Positions 1 through 6,300 of a stretch of DNA of 18,447 nt are shown one piece after another. The notes under the pieces are model-generated. The model saw only the letters and a program-made list of their open reading frames with translations. It was not told where the DNA came from and ran no database searches. Source of the stretch: Chitinophagaceae bacterium. Its GTDB lineage: Bacteria > Bacteroidota > Bacteroidia > Chitinophagales > Chitinophagaceae. Each line of letters begins with the position of its first letter. Positions within the stretch are counted from its first letter, which is position 1. The position numbers and the translations under genes are program-made. The stretch spans positions 1 through 18,447 of the forward strand of contig JAEUVW010000371.1 in NCBI GenBank assembly GCA_016786525.1, given 5' to 3'.

Positions 1-616
1 GCGGTTTGTTCATTTTGCCGGCATTGATCACGGCGGAGCGCTCACGCCCGATACCGTTATCCGTTACTTCCACGACGAGGTCGCCGGTACGCGGGCCGGC
101 TTTCAGGTGTACGGAAAGTGTACCTTGTCCCTGTATGTGCATGATGCCATGCCAGATTGCATTTTCCACATAGGGTTGGATGAGCAGGGAAGGCACCCTG
201 ATAAAGTCGATGTCCAGGCCTTCTTCTATATTGATGCTCCAGGTCATTTTGTCTTTGATGCGGAGGGACTCCATTTCCAGGTACAGGCGCAGGGTCTCTA
301 TTTCTTTGGCCAGTATGCTTTCCTCATCCCTGGATTGCTCGAGGATATTGCGCATCAGGCGGGAAAACTTACTGAGGTACAGGGACGCCTCTTCACAATT
401 GTTCTGCTCGGTCAGTACCTTAATGGATTTCAGGCAATTGAAAATAAAATGGGGGTTCATCTGTGCCCGCAGGGAGGCCAGCTCGATCTTTGATACTTTC
501 AGCTCGTGTGTGACATGTTGCTTCCGGGCCAGCAGGACAACCATTGCTATGCCTATTGTCAGCAGGAAGATCACAATAGTGGCCACAATGATCCCGTAAA
601 AAACATTGCTTTCCAT
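1..616 (-). CDS. LytS/YehU-type sensor histidine kinase (partial, 3' end outside window)
   Basis: This is a membrane-bound signalling kinase that would autophosphorylate on histidine and pass the phosphate to a response regulator. I translated it from the reverse complement; 205 residues lie in the window. One N-terminal helix (about residues 5-30) is followed by a short linker and the His_kinase dimerisation region with AQMNPHFIFNCL, where His56 is the likely phosphoacceptor. The ATP-binding region shows the N-box LLIQPYVENAIWHG (Asn152) and a DNGIG G1 box at 186-190. The remaining C-terminal ATPase residues lie beyond position 1. With one helix and no extracellular domain it has little sensing capacity of its own. 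Its start codon shares one base with the stop of the seven-helix protein upstream (TAATG), so the two are probably translationally coupled and may form one receptor. Family assignment is firm; the signal is unknown. Confidence 0.9.
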   Translation of the reverse strand, partial: MESNVFYGIIVATIVIFLLTIGIAMVVLLARKQHVTHELKVSKIELASLRAQMNPHFIFNCLKSIKVLTEQNNCEEASLYLSKFSRLMRNILEQSRDEESILAKEIETLRLYLEMESLRIKDKMTWSINIEEGLDIDFIRVPSLLIQPYVENAIWHGIMHIQGQGTLSVHLKAGPRTGDLVVEVTDNGIGRERSAVINAGKMNKP

Positions 617-1257
617 TAAGCGATAGATTTGATGTTGATCCTTCTTACTTCGCGGAACACCACGATGAAAGCGATGGCCGTACAAAGATACCGGAACTGG
701 GCCAGCAGCTTCATCAGGTTGGCCAACAGGTCCAGCTGGTAACGCGACGAGTGCTCTACGATATAGTCATACATCGAGAGGTAAGGAATACTGCAGCCGA
801 AAAAGAGCAATACCCCGATAGAAAACCAGAACAGGCTTTGGTTGAACAGGGAGCTGCGGCTCCAGGCCGACTTGTACAGCACAAAGAAATAGCAGACCAT
901 CAGGATAATGGCCCCGATCACATAGGTATGCACGGCAAATGTACTGATGCCGTAATACCAGATCTCGAAGCTCCAGCAGGCCCAGTAGAGGATCATGGTC
1001 GCGATCATACGGGGGTGCAGGCTTTTCCTGAAGTGCAGGCTTGTAGCGGCAAACAGCAGTGAAAACTCAACGGGCATGTAACAGTTGTACAGCCAGGTAT
1101 TCTTGTGGCCGTGTATTCTAAACTGCCAGCCTGTCAGCTCTATAAGACAGGATATAAAAACCTGTATAGCGATCAACCTGGAAAACGTATCCAATTTTTT
1201 GAACGTCAATACTGCAAACAGGCTGGCAATGAATCCGGCTACTAGGTGATAGATCAT
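616..1257 (-). CDS. Seven-helix membrane protein, likely sensor partner of the kinase
   Basis: This 213-residue integral membrane protein belongs to no family I can name. Its hydrophobicity suggests seven helices, near residues 1-19, 23-44, 57-76, 83-103, 108-131, 139-165 and 177-203, with basic residues between several of them and a basic C-terminus (REVRR). It has no signal peptide, catalytic motif or soluble domain. It lies 46 nt downstream of the lipoprotein gene and overlaps the next gene, the histidine kinase, by one base. The layout suggests that it supplies the membrane sensing part missing from the kinase, much as 7TM domains are fused to kinases elsewhere; that role is inference. 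The start at 1257 follows an A-rich AATAAA. A purine-rich GGAAGAGGAG lies upstream, but about 15 nt from the ATG, which is too far for a standard ribosome site. Confidence 0.8.
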   Translation of the reverse strand: MIYHLVAGFIASLFAVLTFKKLDTFSRLIAIQVFISCLIELTGWQFRIHGHKNTWLYNCYMPVEFSLLFAATSLHFRKSLHPRMIATMILYWACWSFEIWYYGISTFAVHTYVIGAIILMVCYFFVLYKSAWSRSSLFNQSLFWFSIGVLLFFGCSIPYLSMYDYIVEHSSRYQLDLLANLMKLLAQFRYLCTAIAFIVVFREVRRINIKSIA

Positions 1258-1303
1258 TTTATTGTGGCTAGGCTCCTCTTCCTAATGGCGGTCTGAAAAC
1301 ATA

Positions 1304-2251
1304 CTAATAGTAATTGATGTTAAAACGGCCACAGTTTACAGGGCACATTTCGGCATAGTCTGCAGCATAATTTTTAAATGTGCCGGAAGAAGGCAGGGAA
1401 AGCCCCATGCGATAGTGTGCCACCACGTGCATGCGGTAGTTGCTGCCTGCATACTGGCTGGCCACAATGCTGAAATTGATCTTGTCTGCAGCATTGGGAT
1501 AATCGGCATTGTCGCAATACATACGCACAATTTCCTGCATACTCATCACGTTTGAGCGTATATCGCCTGTGGCATCGGTATTGTTGATGAAGGAAAATAT
1601 ATTGGGGTTGTTGGGGTGAGTAATGTAAATGTTACTGCCGGAGCCGCGCAGGTTGTTGGTCAGCAGGTTGAAGGTTCCGGCGCTTATGGCAATAAAGCTG
1701 TTGGAGGCATCTGTGCGGAAGTACTTGTTTGTGCCCACAACATCGCATTCCTTAGGTACGCCGGTACGCTTTAAGGCCACAGGTTCGTAGATCAATATGA
1801 TCTTTTGTCCGTCCATGCCGAAGTGCATGCGCAATGCGCTGTAGTTGGAATCCGGGTCATAGCCTACCGTGGAATCCGTTACCAGCGCATCATACAACTG
1901 GATCAGGTTAGACACACTCAGCTTCTGATCCGAAGGGTCCAGCGGCTGCACATTGCCGCCCGCATCCAGGTACCTGAAGTTCGCTGAGAAATTGGCCAGG
2001 CCATTGTTCAGCTGGTTTTCTGTGTATACATACACATTGCTTTCGGGGTTCCTGTCCAGGCTAAAGTTCAATTGAGGTTCCCGGGAAGTCATATTGCAGA
2101 TGTCGTTGGTCAGCATGGCCAGGGAAGTGCCGGCTTTTGCACCCTGGTTTTGCGTCGAAGTATCGCCCTGTCTGCCCTTATCCATACGCGTGCAACTAGA
2201 GTGCAGCAATAAAAAAGTACCGGAGATTATGAGTAAAAATTTGCTTTTCAT
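1304..2251 (-). CDS. Lipoprotein of unknown function
   Basis: This 315-residue protein has a short basic N-terminus, a hydrophobic stretch (FLLIISGTFLLL) and Cys20 in LHSSC, which reads as a lipoprotein signal; the -3 His is atypical for the lipobox. The mature part opens with a polar low-complexity linker (residues 21-42) and then a Ser/Asn/Tyr-rich region likely to form beta structure. Near the end are two cysteines in a CPVNCGRF motif that could pair. I recognise no domain. It would sit on the periplasmic or outer face of an outer membrane or on the inner membrane. It is the first gene of the minus-strand cluster that continues into the seven-helix protein and histidine kinase, so it may act upstream of that receptor, for example by binding a ligand; this is inference from position. 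The start follows an AT-rich leader typical of Bacteroidota. Confidence 0.75.
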   Translation of the reverse strand: MKSKFLLIISGTFLLLHSSCTRMDKGRQGDTSTQNQGAKAGTSLAMLTNDICNMTSREPQLNFSLDRNPESNVYVYTENQLNNGLANFSANFRYLDAGGNVQPLDPSDQKLSVSNLIQLYDALVTDSTVGYDPDSNYSALRMHFGMDGQKIILIYEPVALKRTGVPKECDVVGTNKYFRTDASNSFIAISAGTFNLLTNNLRGSGSNIYITHPNNPNIFSFINNTDATGDIRSNVMSMQEIVRMYCDNADYPNAADKINFSIVASQYAGSNYRMHVVAHYRMGLSLPSSGTFKNYAADYAEMCPVNCGRFNINYY

Positions 2252-2304
2252 TGTTTTGATTTTTAATAGAATAATAAAATAAATCTTTTAGGTCGGAATA
2301 CGTT

Positions 2305-2333
2305 CAAATTATCCAAGAATTAACTCCTGGCAA
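2305..2333 (-). promoter_or_regulatory. Candidate Bacteroidota promoter for the lipoprotein/7TM/kinase cluster
   Basis: On the minus strand a TTG (2333-2331) is followed after 18 bases by ATAATTTG (2312-2305), which resembles the -33 TTG / -7 TAnnTTTG promoter of Bacteroidota, with the first two bases of the -7 box swapped. Transcription would start near 2298 and leave about 47 nt before the lipoprotein ATG. It is a visual match only. Confidence 0.35.
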
Positions 2334-2353
2334 AAAAAATATACAAAAAACGT

Positions 2354-2385
2354 GGAAATTTCCTTAGAAGATTCAGATTTTCTGA
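2354..2385. promoter_or_regulatory. Two small palindromes in the divergent intergenic region
   Basis: The 236-bp AT-rich region between the lipoprotein and the response regulator holds a perfect 10-bp palindrome GGAAATTTCC (2354-2363) and, ten bases on, TCAGATTTTCTGA (2373-2385), a 5-bp inverted repeat around TTT. They lie between the two divergent starts and could be operator half-sites for the adjacent regulator. In AT-rich DNA such short palindromes also arise by chance. A weak -7-like TATATTTT for the regulator lies at 2445-2452. Confidence 0.3.
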
Positions 2386-2487
2386 TGTTTTTTTGTAAAT
2401 ATCCGGTATTAGGATAACAATAACGCCAAAGAATAAATTTATCATATATTTTATGGTTGATTTATATTGTTTTTTAAATATTGTAAA

Positions 2488-3156
2488 ATGAAATCGAAAA
2501 TGATAAAAGTCGCTTTTGCGGAAGACCATACTTCGGTCAGGGAGGGGATTGTAGCGGTAATGAATAATGACCCCGCGATTAATGTGATGATCGAGGCGGA
2601 GAACGGGAGGGTACTGCTCGATAAAATACTGCGTTCAGACACACTGCCTGATGTTTGCCTGATCGACCTGAATATGCCGGTGATGAATGGCTTTGAACTG
2701 CTGAAGGAGATCAAGACGAGGTGGCCGGGTATGCCCTGCATTGTTTTATCGGCAATTATCGAAGAGAACTACATTATCTCCCTGTTGCGCCTCGGCGCCA
2801 ACAGTTTCCTGAATAAATCCTGCGCCACATCCGAAATTATCCTTGCGGTAAAACAGGTGCATGAATACGGGCATTTTTATAATGATATCCTGAACGAAAG
2901 GATCATTGAAAATGTAGTCAATGTCAAGCAGAAGATGCCGGTGCTGACGGAGCGGGAGATTCAGCTGTTGAAGTACGTATGTACGGAGCTGAACTATGCC
3001 GAGATCGCAGCCGCGATGAATACCACCTTCAAAACGGTGGATGGCATCCGCGAACGTCTTTGCCTGAAGCTCCGGATCAATACCAGGGTGGGCCTGGCTC
3101 TGGCAGCTATACGCCTGGGCTACGTGACCCTGGAAACAGAGCATTACCTGCATTAG
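2488..3156 (+). CDS. Response regulator, REC + LuxR/NarL-type HTH
   Basis: This is a two-component response regulator that would bind DNA when phosphorylated. From the ATG at 2488 it has 222 residues. The receiver domain (about 5-125) shows the acidic pair Glu12-Asp13, phosphoacceptor Asp60 in CLIDLNMPVMNG, Ser88 in the switch position and the conserved Lys110. A LuxR/GerE helix-turn-helix (about 155-215) shows LTEREIQLL, then the YAEIAAAMNTTFKTVDGIRERL core. The reading frame is open further upstream to a TTG at 2467, but that adds a non-conserved tail; ATG at 2488 or 2500 fits the family better, and the choice between these two is uncertain. It diverges from the lipoprotein/7TM/kinase cluster and is the natural candidate partner for that kinase, although LytS-type kinases more often pair with LytTR regulators. 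A strong terminator follows 43 nt after the stop. Confidence 0.92.
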   Translation: MKSKMIKVAFAEDHTSVREGIVAVMNNDPAINVMIEAENGRVLLDKILRSDTLPDVCLIDLNMPVMNGFELLKEIKTRWPGMPCIVLSAIIEENYIISLLRLGANSFLNKSCATSEIILAVKQVHEYGHFYNDILNERIIENVVNVKQKMPVLTEREIQLLKYVCTELNYAEIAAAMNTTFKTVDGIRERLCLKLRINTRVGLALAAIRLGYVTLETEHYLH

Positions 3157-3199
3157 CAGCGCTGCCGATCTTCATGTACCGTTTATTCAGAAAAATCAG

Positions 3200-3236
3200 A
3201 AAAGGAAAGCCGGCTATGGGGCCGGCTTTCCTTTTT
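3200..3236 (+). terminator. Rho-independent terminator of the response regulator
   Basis: An 11-bp GC-rich perfect stem pairs GGAAAGCCGGC (3204-3214) with GCCGGCTTTCC (3221-3231) around a six-base loop, and a run of T follows (3232-3236). An A-rich stretch on the left extends the stem and gives weaker termination potential in the other direction. It sits directly after the regulator stop codon. Confidence 0.9.
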
Positions 3237-3250
3237 ACGTAAACGCAAAA

Positions 3251-3281
3251 GACCTGTAAGGTTTTTGAAACCTTACAGGTC
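3251..3281. repeat. Perfect 14-bp inverted repeat, 3-nt loop (REP-like palindrome)
   Basis: GACCTGTAAGGTTT (3251-3264) is followed by TTG and then its exact reverse complement (3268-3281). No T-run follows on either side, so it does not look like a normal terminator, and it lies between two hairpins that do. It may be a dispersed intergenic palindrome, a protein-binding site or a transcript-end stabiliser. The inverted repeat is certain; its role is not known from this window. Confidence 0.7.
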
Positions 3282-3287
3282 TACACG

Positions 3288-3321
3288 AAAGAGGCTGCCT
3301 GATTGCTCAGGCAGCCTCTTT
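3288..3321 (-). terminator. Hairpin terminator at the 3' end of the giant secreted-protein gene
   Basis: A 15-bp perfect stem pairs AAAGAGGCTGCCTGA (3288-3302) with its complement (3307-3321) around TTGC. It lies 33 nt past the stop of the minus-strand giant gene. The stem ends in A/T pairs on both sides and therefore can work in both directions, though the T-run beyond the stem is short. Confidence 0.7.
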
Positions 3322-3354
3322 TCTGAAAAAGCATCGCAGCTTTTCCGGCAAGGT

Positions 3355-6300
3355 TTAGTGTGCGATAATCATTCGCTGCACGTCCACATTACCGCCATCT
3401 TTCACCAGCCTTACCAGATAAGTACCGGAGCTCAGCTGCATAGTACTGTATTGCCAGTTGCCTTGTGCGCCGCTGACTGAGTACTCTGCCACAGATTGTC
3501 CGAGCAGGTTCAGGATGTGTATTTTGTAAACATCACCTTGTTTCCATTCAGGAATGTCGAAGCTGATTTTCACATTGGCATTCGCAGGGTTTGGCGCGAT
3601 CTGCATTCTTGCTGTCAGCATGTCTGTGCCGGTTTCTTCCGTACCCGGAGTGGTCCTGGCGGCAGCATCTTTGCAAGGATAGCGTTTCCTGTCATTCAGT
3701 CCGTCGAACTCGCCGAGGATGCTGAAGCATACCATGTCTTTGCAGCTCAGTATGATCATGAACCTTACGGCCGTTACACCGGGGTTAGGATGATAATTGA
3801 AATTCAGCGCAGACCAGCCGGAAGGCAGGGTTCCTGTTGCAGGAGAGACTGTGCCGTTAGGCAGGCCTGAACCCGGATCTACCGCGATGATCGTATAGGT
3901 AACCGGTGCACAACCCATGGTATTGTTGACCAATACCGTACCGTTAAAGTATGGATTGCTTCCGCCTACACACCTGAAGTTCCTCCAGCGGGTAGCCATA
4001 TCGCATGGTTTCATATCCCTGCAGGGGTAGTCATTCAGGTGTACATCGATATCCCTGGAGATACAGTCTTTTCCGTCGCAGGAGATCACTACTTTGAAGC
4101 GGACGTCTGTTACACCGGGGAAAGGATTATACGCAAAATTGATCGGACCACCGGTATATAATCCTGAGGCAGGAAGTACCGTACCATTGGCCAGGCCCGT
4201 TACAGGGTCAACAGCATAAATGGTATAGGTGGCGCCTGAACATCCTGTTCCGCCTACATTGAATGCTCCGTAGTAGGTCGGTGTGGGTGATCCCGGCAGG
4301 ATTTCACACCTCAGGTAAGCCAGGTGTGCATCCAGTTCGCAGCAGTCTTCGGTCAGGTTCACAGACATGGTGTGCGAGGTTTCTGCACAAAGCCCGTTGT
4401 CCAGGTACCAGGAGTAAAGACCGGATCCGTTACCGTTACCCGCACCCGGGGTCAGGTGAATGTTCAGCGGATCTACTGTAGAGAACATACCGCTACCCGC
4501 CCATGGGCCATTGGGGAAAGGCAGACCACCACCGCCGATCAGCCATTTCCAGGCTGTAAAGGTTTGGTAAGTCGGGCCATCCACGCGCCTTGGCAATTGC
4601 AGGCGGCAGTATTCGTAGCATCCGCGGGGGAAACGCCAGAAGTAAGAAGAAGGCTCCATCGGAACGTCGATGTCTGCATAATTGGTACAGCCCCATGTAT
4701 TGCTGGCCCATACACGGTAAGCTCCGCCATGGTTCACAATAGTAGAAGTACCGGAGGTACCGTTGCTCCAATTGTACACCTCTCCGGCTGCAGGACTGGC
4801 TACATTCAGCTGTATGCTGTAGTTGGCACAGTTTACGGCAAACGGACCGGAAATAAATGGAGTGTTCGGGATGCCGTGTACCGTAATGGTGTACACAGGA
4901 GATGTTGCCGTACAAGCTCCGGAATAAGGGAGCGGCAGGTTTTGTGTAGCACTGACGCGGTATTGGTACACGCCGGCAGACAATCCGCCGGGGATGCTCA
5001 GTATAGCGCTGCTGCCCACAGGTACCCAGCTCATGCCGATCAGTTGTTCCCAGAGGAAGGTAATACCTGTAGTGGTGCCATTGGCAGCACTGAGGGTAAT
5101 CGCCTCGTTAGGACAGAAATCGTGCTCGCCGGTAATGGCTACATCCGGAAGCGGCTGGAAGGCGCGTTTGGCAGGTGTAGGATTACCGGGTTGCATACAG
5201 CCGCGGGCATCCGTTACCATAGCCCAGTACAGGCCATCCTGAGTGACATTGATCGGGTTGCCGACCAGGCCGGTAGGGATCTCTTCGTTAAACCAGTTGT
5301 AAGAGTTAGAACCATAACCTCCTGTCACACCCACGAGTGTAATGGGGGATGCAGTACCCTTGCACTTGATGTCATCCTGCGCACTGTAGGTATTGACCGT
5401 ATTCAGGCTAAACGTGTTGGGGTAAACCTGTAAAGGCAAGGTAGTGGTGAAGGTACAGCCGAAGGCATCTTCAAGAGTCAGCACCGGATTTACAGCGCCG
5501 GCACCGTTGCCATAGGTCCTGTAAGACAGGTTAGACGTAGTGGAAATAAATCCTGTACCATCGCCAAAGGCCCATGTCCATTTCGTAATACCCGCATTGT
5601 TAATGCTGGTAAAGGTAACTTCCCTTCCGGCACAAGTGCTCACGCCCGGGCCCAGGGGATCCGTAGTGGTCATCGTGAACAAAGGAGAAGGAACGGCAGG
5701 CACTGTATACGTGCGGGTACGGGTGCAGGTATAGCCTCCGGGATAGGCTGGTCCGGTAACAGTCACGGTATTCGTGATCGTCAGGGTACTGCCCGGAGTG
5801 TACAAGCTCAGGTTGATCGTAGAACTGCCGCTTGACGGACCGCTACCTGTTGTGCTCCAGGTATTTGTCTTGGTATAGCCGGACAATACAGGCGACTGGT
5901 CGTTCAGCGAAAGGGTATAACCTCCCGGCACACAATTTGTCGTGTAGTCAAAGTCTGCGATCACCGGTACGATCACATTCTCTGTGATCAGGGTGCAGCA
6001 TGGTGTGGTCGTTGTGGCATAGCACAGTTGCAGTGTTACCGGGTAGATGCCTGGTTTTTCTGCGGTGATGCCGGTCAGCGTCACATTCGGGAAGGGATAG
6101 GCAGGCGTAGGCAGGGTGAAGTAAGGCACCGTGCCGGATACATTCATGCTGGTGACCACAGGGCTTGGGCCGCTGGGGTAAGAACCCAGTATACCGTTAA
6201 AGGCTACATCGATCAATGCCTGTCCGGAACTGTTGGTGCAGGAAGTGATGGTGTGGCTTTTTGAGGTAATACCGGCTCCTGCGGGCAGGGTACAAGCCGG

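Noticed and set aside
2467..2487. TTG at 2467 as the response-regulator start
   Set aside because: It adds seven residues not seen in receiver domains; the ATG at 2488 or 2500 fits the family start.
3251..3281. Inverted repeat as the terminal repeat of an insertion sequence
   Set aside because: The arms are separated by three bases, there is no transposase in the window, and no target duplication is visible; it is one hairpin, not element ends.
4324..5433. 369-codon plus-strand frame inside the giant gene
   Set aside because: It is antisense to the repeat protein, has no domain or start context, and reflects the base composition of the Thr/Gly/Pro-rich repeats. The same applies to the frame at 7768-8685.
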